From positions 868,001 to 932,000 of the forward strand of contig NZ_BAAGBE010000001.1 of the NCBI RefSeq assembly GCF_047149785.1: 64,000 bases of DNA. Reading direction: 5' to 3'. A program made the position numbers and the translations under genes. Source of the stretch: Nitrobacter sp047149785. GTDB lineage: Bacteria > Pseudomonadota > Alphaproteobacteria > Rhizobiales > Xanthobacteraceae. Of the stretch, positions 44,065 through 51,692 are shown one piece after another. Numbering within the stretch: the first letter of the stretch is position 1; each line of letters starts with the position of its first letter. A model generated the notes under the pieces. The model was not told the origin of the DNA and did no database searches. It saw only the letters and a program-made list of their open reading frames with translations.

Positions 44065-44581
44065 GTGGCTGAGAAAGGCAGGCACAGCGCTATGCCGTTT
44101 TCCTCGCCAGTGCGCTCGCGCTCTGTGCGGGACCGGCCATGACGTTCGCGCAACCCGCGCCCGCTACACGCACGGTCGCCGCCGATCCCCATGGCGGTCA
44201 CATCGCCGAGGCGTCGCAGCGCTTCGGCATTCCCGCGCGCTGGATTCGCGCGGTGCTGCGCGCCGAGAGTGCGGGCGACGTGCGCGCGGTCTCGTCGGCT
44301 GGTGCGATCGGGCTGATGCAGGTCATGCCCGGCACCTGGGCGGCTCTGCGGGTCCGCTACCGTCTAGGCCGCTATCCGTATCAGCCGCGCGGCAACATTC
44401 TCGCGGGCACGGCGTACTTGCGCGAGATGTGGGACCGCTACGGCAACGTCGCCGCGATGCTCGCCGCCTACAATGCCGGTCCCGCGCGCTATGACGAACA
44501 CCGCGCGACAGGTCGCAGGCTTCCGGCCGAAACCCGCGCCTATGTCGCCGCCATCCTGCCGATGATCGGCGGATCGGTTGC
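44065..44581 (+). pseudogene. VirB1-like lytic transglycosylase, broken at both ends
   Basis: The SLT core is intact: IPARWIRAVLRAESAGDVRA with the catalytic Glu, SSAGAIGLMQVMPGTWAALR, RGNILAGTAYLREMWDRYG and LAAYNAGPARYDEH. The signal peptide (VFLASALALCAGPA) is readable only in the core frame and has an in-frame stop and no start before it. The expected start, VAEKGRHSAM at 44065, is in another frame. After AAILPMIGGS the normal C-terminus is gone and the DNA continues as the relaxase tail. ATG 44139 could give a protein lacking a signal peptide. Confidence 0.78.
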
Positions 44582-44890
44582 GTCCGATACCGGCGCAATC
44601 TGCTCGCCACGTTGCGCGGGCGAGAGATCGCCCGCGTCGGGGCGAACATGGCGACGGCCAAGGCATTGCCGTTCCGTGCCGCCACGGACGGCGAGACCGT
44701 TTCCGGCAAGTTCACCGGGACCGTCCAGCTATCCAGCGGCAAGTTCGCCATCGTGGAAAAGAGCCACGAGTTCACCCTTGTTCCGTGGCGGCCAGTCATC
44801 GACCGTCAGCTTGGCCGCGAGGTCATGGGCGTCGTGCAGGGCGGATCGGTGTCGTGGCAACTCGGGCGGCAGCGGGGCTTGGGGCTGTAG
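44582..44890 (+). pseudogene. 3' remnant of a DUF3363 relaxase
   Basis: From the joint at about 44582 the frame reads VRYRRNLLATLRGREIARVG, then FRAATDGETVSGKFTGTVQL, FAIVEKSHEFTLVPWRPVID and RQLGREVMGVVQGGSVSWQL, ending RGLGL at 44890. This is the conserved C-terminal DUF3363 segment of VirD2/TraI-type relaxases of this element class. Hundreds of upstream codons, including the tyrosine nuclease domain, are absent. An ATG at 44648 could make an 80-residue fragment. Confidence 0.82.
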
Positions 44891-44928
44891 CCGGCCGGTA
44901 ACTGTTCTGAAATCGGCGGGGCGTAGAA

Positions 44929-44962
44929 GGAAAGCAACCATGCAGACTGCTTTCCCTTTTTT
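44929..44962 (+). terminator. Rho-independent terminator after the relaxase remnant
   Basis: GGAAAGCA (44929-44936) and TGCTTTCC (44948-44955) form a perfect 8-bp stem, followed by C and six T. It probably ended the transfer-operon transcript. Confidence 0.7.
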
Positions 44963-44970
44963 GTATTACC

Positions 44971-45553
44971 ATGTTGTCGCTGACATTCGCCGGCTGCGAC
45001 ATGCTTGGGTTTCATAGCTGGAATTGGCACCAAAAGCTGGAGTTGCACGTCAGCACGCCACGAGGTGACGTCTCGGGCGGCTCGGTGGTCTCCGTCGCAG
45101 TAGGGACAACGCCACGCCGGTATGGCGTCGGTGATTCCAGAGAGGAGCTGGAAGCAGCAGCGTGAGCGGCGAGGCGGCCTTCGTTGAGATCGCGCCGTTC
45201 GCCCTGTTAAAAGGGAAAGCCTTTGGCCAGGAAACCGCGTTGCGCACATTCGCGGCCGACCAGATGAGCGGAATCACTGAAGAAAAGTTGCATCGTATTT
45301 ACGATAGCTTTGAGACTCTGCGCGAGCGTCGCGAGCTTCCTCGTAATCTTTATCCGATGCTGGTGACGTTCACCGACATCAACGATCCCAGGACTATGAG
45401 AGAAGTTAATCCAGACGATCTCGCAGCCGTATTTGGCTCTGCATAAATCTGAAGTCCATCACAATCGGACTTGTCGATGAGCCAGTGACAGAAGGAAAAT
45501 TCCTTAGCTTGCTAAACTGGGCAACAAAGAAAACGATAGATCTCGCGCGATGA
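44971..45553 (+). pseudogene. Conserved exported protein gene with two frameshifts
   Basis: Frame 1 (ATG 44971) gives a lipobox-like LTFAGC, then WNWHQKLELHVSTPRGDVSG GSVVSV up to 45165. Frame 2 (GTG 45162) continues GEAAFVEIAPFALLKG, YPMLVTFTDINDPRTMREVN and DLAAVFGSA to 45446. Frame 3 continues LKSITIGLVDEPVTEGKFLS to 45553. The three parts line up as one alphaproteobacterial lipoprotein-like family (HQKL, GGSVV, GEA, LVTF-DIND, AVFG, L-S-DEPVTEGK). So one gene has suffered two small indels. Confidence 0.65.
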
Positions 45554-45728
45554 CGGGCGAAAAGAGGCATTGCGCTATCCAGACAATAATCCGCGCAGAC
45601 ATCCTTCCTGCCCTTGGCTCAAGAGAAAGGATGTTTGGCAAGTCCGTATCCTACGACGGCATAGTCTTGACGAGACTCCTGAAGGTTTGGGCGAAAGGGC
45701 AATGAGCTGTCTTGACATCTAGTCGATC

Positions 45729-45776
45729 AATGGTCTGATTGGCACATCCACTTTGTTCGATAGGTTTCAGACCATT
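45729..45776. promoter_or_regulatory. 10-bp inverted repeat at the MocR gene start
   Basis: AATGGTCTGA (45729-45738) and TCAGACCATT (45767-45776) are exact inverse complements, 28 bases apart, and the right arm ends on the first base of the putative TTG start. Probable operator for autoregulation. Binding so close to the start would block initiation directly. Confidence 0.6.
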
Positions 45777-47260
45777 TGTTCAAGCAGCCCCAACTCGAGT
45801 CGGTGAAGGCCTGGCTTGCCCATCCCGCTCATGCAGCAATGCCGCTTCACGCGCGGATTCAGCGGGCGATCCGCCGACTGATCCTCGACGGCGCGCTCGG
45901 TCCGGGGAAGCCGCTGCCAGCGTCGCGCGCGCTCGCCAAATCCCTTGGCGTGTCGCGCGACACGATCGAGGCGGGCTATGCCCAGCTTCACGCCGAAGGC
46001 TTCATCGATCGGCGCGTCGGCAGCGGCAGCTTCGTGGCGCAGATGGCGGAGTTCACGCCGGGGCGCGGGCTGTCTCAGCGGAACGCGCGCAACCAAGCTC
46101 CCAACCTCAGCAAGCGCGGCAACGCCATGTTCCGCAGCGGCGGCGTGCGCGAGCTGCTTGCACCTCGGCCATTCGCGCATGGGATGCCGGAGACACGCAG
46201 CTTTCCGCTTCCGCTCTGGGAACGCCTGCAACGACAGGTATTGAAGGAAACCGGCACGCAGGCTCTGCTTCACGGCGATCCGCAGGGGGCCGAACCGCTG
46301 CGACGCGCCATCGCCGATTATGTGAACCTTGAGCGCGGTGGGCGCGCCACAGCCGACCGGGTGCTGATCCTCACCAGTTCGCAACAAGCGCTGACTCTGT
46401 GTGCGAACCTGCTGCTCGATCCCGGCGATCGGATCTTCATCGAAGACCCGGCTTACTATGGCGCGCGCAAGGCGTTCGACGCGGCGGATCTGGAATGCGT
46501 GCCCGTTCGCGTGGATCGTCAGGGCATCGTCGTTGAGCGGGTCACGGCTGAATCACGGAAGGTCAAGGCCGTGTACCTGACGCCCTCTCACCAATTCCCG
46601 ACCGGCGCGACGCTGGCGCTCGATCGGCGTTTGGCCTTGATCGAATGGGCGGCCCGGCACCAAACCTGGATCATCGAGGACGATTACGACAGCGAATTCC
46701 ACTATGCAGGCAAGCCGACAGCCTGCGTGCAGGGCCTCGATCCGCACGATCGGACCATCTACATCGGCACCTTCACCAAATCCCTCTTTCCCGGTCTGAG
46801 GATCGGCTATGTCGTGCTGCCGCTCCAACTCGTGAAGCCGATGTCGGTGGCGCGCACGCTATTTGACGGGCATTCCGCTCCGATGGCGCAATTGACGCTC
46901 GCCCGGTTTATGGAAGGCGGGCATTTTGGCACGCATGTCCGCGCCATGCGCGGTATCTACGCCGAGCGGCTCGACGTGCTGGCAACCCTCGTCAGAAAAC
47001 GTCTGTCGAATTTTGTCGAAGCGCGGGTGCCCGTCGGTGGCTTGCAGATGCCGTGCGTGCTGACCTGCGACATGTCGGAGCGCACCGCCATCGACGCGGC
47101 CCGACGTGTCGGGATCGAGCTTCTGGGCTTGTCGGCGCTTCATGTCGCAGGGAACGGCAAGGCTGGGTTCCTGATGGGCTTTGCCGCCTATACGCCTACT
47201 GAGATCGAGGTCGCGATCGTGAAGCTGGCGAATGCGCTTCGGTCCGTGACGAAGCCGTAG
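45776..47260 (+). CDS. MocR/PdxR-family regulator (GntR-aminotransferase fusion)
   Basis: 494 residues. The N-terminal GntR winged helix includes IQRAIRRLILDGALGPGKPL and LAKSLGVSRDTIEAGYAQLH. After a linker comes a fold-type I aminotransferase domain with the PLP lysine in IGTFTKSLFPGLRIGYVVLP and the Asp in IIEDDYDSEFHYAG. MocR proteins sense PLP or an amino-compound adduct. No divergent pdxST, GABA or taurine gene is adjacent, so the target is unclear. The TTG start is weakly supported; ATG at codon 22 is an alternative, but would cut the DNA-binding helix. Confidence 0.87.
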   Translation: MFKQPQLESVKAWLAHPAHAAMPLHARIQRAIRRLILDGALGPGKPLPASRALAKSLGVSRDTIEAGYAQLHAEGFIDRRVGSGSFVAQMAEFTPGRGLSQRNARNQAPNLSKRGNAMFRSGGVRELLAPRPFAHGMPETRSFPLPLWERLQRQVLKETGTQALLHGDPQGAEPLRRAIADYVNLERGGRATADRVLILTSSQQALTLCANLLLDPGDRIFIEDPAYYGARKAFDAADLECVPVRVDRQGIVVERVTAESRKVKAVYLTPSHQFPTGATLALDRRLALIEWAARHQTWIIEDDYDSEFHYAGKPTACVQGLDPHDRTIYIGTFTKSLFPGLRIGYVVLPLQLVKPMSVARTLFDGHSAPMAQLTLARFMEGGHFGTHVRAMRGIYAERLDVLATLVRKRLSNFVEARVPVGGLQMPCVLTCDMSERTAIDAARRVGIELLGLSALHVAGNGKAGFLMGFAAYTPTEIEVAIVKLANALRSVTKP

Positions 47261-47266
47261 GCTGGT

Positions 47267-47624
47267 CAGACGCCGAGCATCCGACGATTGGTCCGGTTCA
47301 ATGCTGGGAAATGGATGGGTGCAGCGAGCCATTCCTTTGGTAGTTTGGATAAAGACACATTCCGCGTTCGCGAATTACAGTTGTGTCGGGGCATTGAGTA
47401 AAACAAACGAGCAGTTGTGCCGGAAACCCAGGGGGCTGTGTTTCGTGGTTGGGGCCGACTACAGGCTTAACTGTGATTATGACTGCGCGGCACCGCGCAT
47501 CGGTACGGTTTTGCCGGGCGGCGTGCTGCAAGTTTATCCACAATTTCAAATAATTTGTCGCATTCCCGATGCGAAGGTGGGGGCCTCGCCTCCGCTCTTC
47601 GTGCCACTGTCGCATGCAACCCGA
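47267..47624. repeat. Long direct repeat, copy 1
   Basis: Starts CAGACGCCGAGCATCCGACG seven bases after the MocR stop and matches 49801-50214 almost base for base, with scattered substitutions and one internal ~55-bp deletion (after GGTGGGGGCC at ~47583). It contains no convincing coding frame. It directly precedes the acyltransferase gene, as copy 2 precedes the first exported-protein gene, so it may carry a promoter. It occupies most of the gap 47261-47686. Confidence 0.85.
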
Positions 47625-47686
47625 TCGCATGTTTTACGGGGTAGCTTTCTGCCTGAAACAGAAGCAGATAAAAAGGCAAGGTCGAG

Positions 47687-48298
47687 ATGTTGAATGAAAA
47701 ATCCGACTCTGAGCTTCATTCCTCTTCGGTCGAATCCGATGCCTCTATACCTCAGTCAGCCCCAACTGAGCCGTCCGACCGCAAATCTGTGGAAGGCGGA
47801 TCTCTGGCTGGCTTGCTAGCGAAGCGTATCGGAGAGGTTGTCAGTATTCTTCTGCCTGTTCCCCGCTACCGCCATCTGGCCATTCAGGATATCGAATGGA
47901 TCGTGATTGCGCCGCTGCTTCAGAATCATCTTGCGGTGGTCTCCGCGAGCCGCAAGGGGCATGAGGGCACGCAACTTGTGGGCGCGCTGATGTGGGCGAA
48001 AGTCTCGCCGGACGTCGACCGCAACATTAGAGAGCAGATCCGATCCGGCGTTTTCCCCGTTCGGCTTAAGCCTGACGAGTGGTCGAGCGGCGATATCGTT
48101 TGGTTGTTGGACGTGATCGCGCCGACGAAATCGCTTGCGACCCGCCTTGTTGCAGAGATTGGTCGCGATCGCTTCCGCGACACCCCTGTTAACGCACATC
48201 CGCTCCTCAAAAAGTTGATCGACAGTAAGGCCTTGCGTGATCTCGTCGTCAAACCGACGCTGGGCAAGAATGGCGAGCACGAAGCGCGCAGTCACTAG
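47687..48298 (+). CDS. HlyC-like toxin-activating lysine acyltransferase
   Basis: 203 residues. After a Ser/Glu-rich N-terminal 40 residues the HlyC fold begins at VVSILLPVPRYRHLAIQDIE. This contains the conserved His of the active site (H in YRHL) and IEWIVIAPLLQNHLAV. VGALMWAKVSPDVDRNIREQ and LKPDEWSSGDIVWLLDVIAP hold the conserved W-S-G-D and D of the family. HlyC proteins transfer acyl chains from acyl carrier protein to lysines of RTX toxins in the cytoplasm. No RTX toxin is near; the nearest candidate substrate is the lipase 4.6 kb downstream. AT-richer than the core genome. Confidence 0.75.
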   Translation: MLNEKSDSELHSSSVESDASIPQSAPTEPSDRKSVEGGSLAGLLAKRIGEVVSILLPVPRYRHLAIQDIEWIVIAPLLQNHLAVVSASRKGHEGTQLVGALMWAKVSPDVDRNIREQIRSGVFPVRLKPDEWSSGDIVWLLDVIAPTKSLATRLVAEIGRDRFRDTPVNAHPLLKKLIDSKALRDLVVKPTLGKNGEHEARSH

Positions 48299-48462
48299 AA
48301 TCTGGCAGAGATAGAAATGAACGTGAAGCGTAGAGCCTTGCTGATACTAATATCATCCCGTAACGGGAGTTATGCCCTGCTGCCAAGCAGAGGTTCATGC
48401 AGACATTGAAGATGAAAAATGCTGCCCGTGCTTGGATAAAGGCAAGAAAGCATGAGGGAGAC

Positions 48463-49098
48463 ATGATCTCCTCCGGGAGACGACGATCGACTCTAGCGGT
48501 CGTTTTTTTAGCTGCGTTCCTAGCCGTATTGACGACGGAGGTCGATGCGGGTGCACGAGAGGTTTCTAATCAGATTGAAGTTGCTTTTGGAGCAACAAAG
48601 GTTGCAATCGACAAATCCCTCGTCGAGACTTTGGTGGGCGATCAAAATGAAGACATAAAGAGTTCAAGGGATATCAATCTTCCGAAGGGAGCCATATTGA
48701 CGCTTCGTCCGCCGATGTCAGTACGTGAGGGGTATTCGCCTCCTTGTAAGCCCATTGCTGCGATACATCTAATACGTGAGCATCGCATGCCACTGTCTGA
48801 GAATCATTTGCTGAAAAATTCCACGCTTAAGCCAACAGCATTCGAAGGAATTGAGAAGGTTATATTTGAAGCCGGGCAATCCCTCGATCTTTATCAATTT
48901 CAATCGGCGGAATTGACGGATTTTTACGGTGAGAGAATCTCATTCTATCGAGGTGCTGATCGCATAACGATCGAATTGCAGGTCTCAGCGGAATTCCACG
49001 TTACGTTAATAGCACCACTCGATGACTGCTTCTTCGAGCAAGGTGAAGGTATGGCCAAAAGGCTAAGAAAATTCGCTTTCACTAGTGTCATCAAATGA
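48463..49098 (+). CDS. Exported protein of unknown function, 211 aa
   Basis: Start ATG 48463 with GGGAG just upstream. The signal peptide is a basic start (SSGRRRS), core TLAVVFLAAFLAVLTTEV and AxA-like cleavage near DAGA. The mature protein has three cysteines in all and a strand-rich middle (DINLPKGAILTLRPPM, KVIFEAGQSLDLYQFQ). An imperfect GC hairpin followed by seven T lies inside the first codons (48486-48508), unusual for a coding sequence. Codon use is much more AT-rich than the chromosome. No family recognised; its place between the acyltransferase and the paired exported proteins suggests one cassette. Confidence 0.6.
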   Translation: MISSGRRRSTLAVVFLAAFLAVLTTEVDAGAREVSNQIEVAFGATKVAIDKSLVETLVGDQNEDIKSSRDINLPKGAILTLRPPMSVREGYSPPCKPIAAIHLIREHRMPLSENHLLKNSTLKPTAFEGIEKVIFEAGQSLDLYQFQSAELTDFYGERISFYRGADRITIELQVSAEFHVTLIAPLDDCFFEQGEGMAKRLRKFAFTSVIK

Positions 49099-49109
49099 GA
49101 TGGGGGGCG

Positions 49110-49800
49110 TGTCCGTCGTCAGATAATTTGAGACTGATTAGGTGGCTCGCGAAGAGAGGCTCTGGCTGATCTGGGGTTAGAGTTTAAGCGGCCTGCAGTT
49201 GATGCTGCAAGCGGCGGTTCGCGATAATGGCAAGCTTGATGCGTTGACGTTCTGCGAGGATCGTCTCCGCTCGGCCAAAGTAGACGTCGGCCGGCGTGAG
49301 GTTTTTGATGCTCTCATGATAGCGGGCGTGATTGTAGTGCTCGACGAAGGCGGCGATCTGGCGTTCGAGATCGCCGGGCAGATAATAGTTGTCGAGCAGA
49401 ATGCGGTTCAGGGTCTGGTGCCAGCGCTCGATCTTGCACTGGGTTTGCGGGTGATACGGTGCTCCTCGCACGTGCCGCATGCCCTTGTCTCCGAGCCAGT
49501 CTGCCAGATCGCCTGCAACATAAGACGCGCCATTGTCGCTGAGCAGCCGCGGCCGCTGCTTTATATGGACGTGGTCCAGGCCTGATGCGGCCAACGCCTG
49601 GTCGAGCGTCGCAGTGACGTCGGAAGCGCACATGGTGGGGCCGAGCCTCCAGGCCACGATGTAGCGCGAGAAGTCGTCAAGCACCGTCGAGAGATAGTAC
49701 CAGCCCCAGCCAGTGATCTTGAGGTAGGTGAAGTCGGTCTGCCAGAGCTGGTTGATGGCGGTGGTCTTGTCCTTGAACTCGTTCGCCGCCTTGATCACCA
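49110..49800 (-). mobile_element. IS3-family element, 5' half missing
   Basis: The right-hand tip TGTCCGTCGTCAGATAATTT (49110 on) is intact and its twin tip occurs alone at 29019-29050. The transposase gene (49184-49801) is cut at 49800, exactly where copy 2 of the long direct repeat begins. The element therefore splits the exported-protein cassette and has itself been truncated. Confidence 0.8.
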
Positions 49801-49801
49801 C
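49184..49801 (-). pseudogene. IS3-family transposase, 5'-truncated
   Basis: Remaining 205 codons carry the whole DDE core: QLWQTDFTYLKITGWGWYYL (first D), RPRLLSDNGASYVAGDLADW (second D), and YHPQTQCKIERWHQTLNRIL (E). The usual helix-turn-helix N-terminal half is missing. The Q-C-K-I-E-R variant replaces the commoner Q-G-K. Ends RRLQHQLQAA. Confidence 0.85.
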
Positions 49802-50214
49802 AGACGCCGAGCATCCGACGATTGGTCCGGTTCAATGCTGGGAAATGGATGGGTGCAGCGAGCCATTCCTTTGGTAGTTTGGATAAAGACACATTCCGCG
49901 TTCGCGAATTACAGTTGTGTCGGGGCATTGAGTAAAAACAAACGAGCAGTTGTGCCGGAAACTCAGGGGGCTGTGTTTCGTGGTTGGGGCCGACTACAGG
50001 CTTAACTATCATTATGACTGCGCGGTACCGTGCATCGGTGCGGTTTTGCCGGGCGGCGAGCTGCAAGTATATCCACAATTTCAAATAATTTGTTGCATTC
50101 CCGATGCGAAGGTGGGGGCCTTCGCACTCAACCCAACAACGGATAACCGAGCGTCGAGCCATTTCAAGCTCTCGGTGCCTCCGCTCTTCGTGCCACTGTC
50201 GCGTGCAACCGATC
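49801..50214. repeat. Long direct repeat, copy 2
   Basis: Matches 47267-47624 but carries about 55 extra bases (about 50121-50176). Its left border coincides with the truncation point of the IS3 transposase. It ends 43 bp before the next exported-protein gene. Both copies precede genes of the same cassette. Confidence 0.85.
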
Positions 50215-50257
50215 CTCTCTGCGATTTCATTCCGGCGTTTGATAGCTGGAATGCGTC

Positions 50258-51556
50258 ATGAAGGTTGGGGCGCGACTTCTTCTCGTGGCCGTCGGCGTTT
50301 TGCTAACAGCACTGGTCGCTGTTGCGACCTCTCTGCCCATTCGTCAGGCGCTTGTCGGCAACTGGGATTTCACGAAGTCGGTAGAGCGAGATACCGGCAC
50401 CTATTATCGTCTAAAGGTGAAGCTCACCTACAAGGGAGAGCCGCAAGATTTTGATATAATCGTCGGCTGCAATACACGGCAAACGAACTACAGGGATGGC
50501 GGCCGTACTGTTGAGGTCGGCCTCATCCCCTCGGTTTTCGGTCGGCGGATGAGTGACGGCAAAGGGTTGGTCGTCCGGCCGCCCGATGCCTGCTCGGGTC
50601 AGACCACGGAGAACGGAGGCATAGCTCCTGACCTGCTTCCTGTCGTCGTCGTTTTTGAGAGCGCAGACACTTTCGCCTTCGGCACGGCCTACCTTTCCGA
50701 TGACGCTTACGAGGGGCCGCTGTCCGATCTCAAGTTCGGCGGCGCCACGGTTGAGAAAGCCGATGCCGCTGCTTTTGAACAATTCCGGCGCGAGCAGCCA
50801 AATGCGATTACGCGATCGCAGTATCATACGCCGCGCGGCGTGGCCGCTCTGAAAAAGCATGGTTTGCCTGCCGCCCGAATTCCGATGGCAGGAGGGTGCA
50901 GCGGATACGCGCGATATCGATTTGTCGCAGCGGATCGAGAGCGAGTGCATGCTCTGTGGTCGGCAGATCGCCCACGCTATTGGGTGCCACAAACGGATAC
51001 AGAGCGAGATGCGGCGGACGCTCTTGTTTACAATCGACCGATGCTCTCAGACCATCCGGATGCGGTGCCCCGCCCGCGTTATGGGTACATGTGGGGGCTA
51101 AATGTTGAGATCGCCAACCACGGTCTGGCGCGACGCCACCCCGTGCCCTGGAAGGGACACGCTGAGCGGCCGCCGGTCCCCTCGTATTACCCGGATATCG
51201 GCGGCTGGGTCGCCCGTCCTTGGCCGACGGATCCCGTAGCGCGTGCCGAGGAGCTTCTCCGCAAGGGACCACGGGTCGGCGCCAGCATCGATTTTCGCGG
51301 CGGGATAACGCGCGGCTTTGCTTATTGCTATCCGTATCCAGAAAAATTCCCGACGGGGGTCACATATCCCGATCCATGGACCGCCCCGGGGGTCGCTTAC
51401 TTCAAAATACCCCAAATGAACTACGTCGATCAATCATTGGTCGTCCATTCGCCACGGCTGGGGCTAGATCCAGGTCCTCGGCTTATTGTAGAGCGCGATG
51501 AGTTCGTCTTCATCAAGTTTGGAATATCGCTGCAGTCAACGAGAGGAGACGTCTAA
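50258..51556 (+). CDS. Exported protein, paralogue A of the lipase cassette
   Basis: 432 residues. N-terminal signal or anchor: MKVGARLLLVAVGVLLTALV AVATS. The mature part shares with the 51693 gene: LTYKGEPQDFDIIVGCNTRQ (other copy LSYIGTPLTISIVISCGVQT), a GLVV/GILVQ strand with P-x-x-C, LPVVVVFESADTFAFGTAYL, SDDAYEGPLSDLKFGGATV, and a late GFAYCYPYPEKFPTG. Conserved cysteines suggest disulfides in the periplasm. Its TAA overlaps the ATG of a 42-codon stub (TAATG). I infer an immunity-like or accessory envelope protein; no family is recognised. Confidence 0.7.
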   Translation: MKVGARLLLVAVGVLLTALVAVATSLPIRQALVGNWDFTKSVERDTGTYYRLKVKLTYKGEPQDFDIIVGCNTRQTNYRDGGRTVEVGLIPSVFGRRMSDGKGLVVRPPDACSGQTTENGGIAPDLLPVVVVFESADTFAFGTAYLSDDAYEGPLSDLKFGGATVEKADAAAFEQFRREQPNAITRSQYHTPRGVAALKKHGLPAARIPMAGGCSGYARYRFVAADRERVHALWSADRPRYWVPQTDTERDAADALVYNRPMLSDHPDAVPRPRYGYMWGLNVEIANHGLARRHPVPWKGHAERPPVPSYYPDIGGWVARPWPTDPVARAEELLRKGPRVGASIDFRGGITRGFAYCYPYPEKFPTGVTYPDPWTAPGVAYFKIPQMNYVDQSLVVHSPRLGLDPGPRLIVERDEFVFIKFGISLQSTRGDV

Positions 51557-51684
51557 TGGCCCTCACTGAACTTCAAACGGCTGCAGCACTCGCAGAGAAA
51601 CTGTATTCCAATGTGCCCGCGCCCATTACACTCAAAGTCCTGAGGCAATCTGTCTTTAGAAGCAGATTTGAAATCGAGAGATAG
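51556..51684 (+). CDS. 42-codon stub following paralogue A
   Basis: Starts in a TAATG overlap with the preceding gene. Product: MALTELQTAAALAEKLYSNV then PAPITLKVLRQSVFRSRFEI ER. The position equals that of the lipase after paralogue B, also started by a stop-start overlap. Its amphipathic helix (ELQTAAALAEKLYS) looks like the beginning of a larger helical enzyme. Best read as the surviving 5' end of a second effector gene, though a genuine micro-protein is possible. Confidence 0.45.
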   Translation: MALTELQTAAALAEKLYSNVPAPITLKVLRQSVFRSRFEIER

Positions 51685-51692
51685 CCGTCGGG

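Noticed and set aside
43881..44072. 63-codon frame between DUF736 and the transglycosylase
   Set aside because: Low-complexity Arg/Ala/Ser translation with no ribosome site; more likely the untranslated leader of the transglycosylase gene.
47301..47693. 130-codon frame within the long direct repeat
   Set aside because: The corresponding frame is not maintained in copy 2 and the translation is not protein-like, so the repeat is regarded as non-coding.
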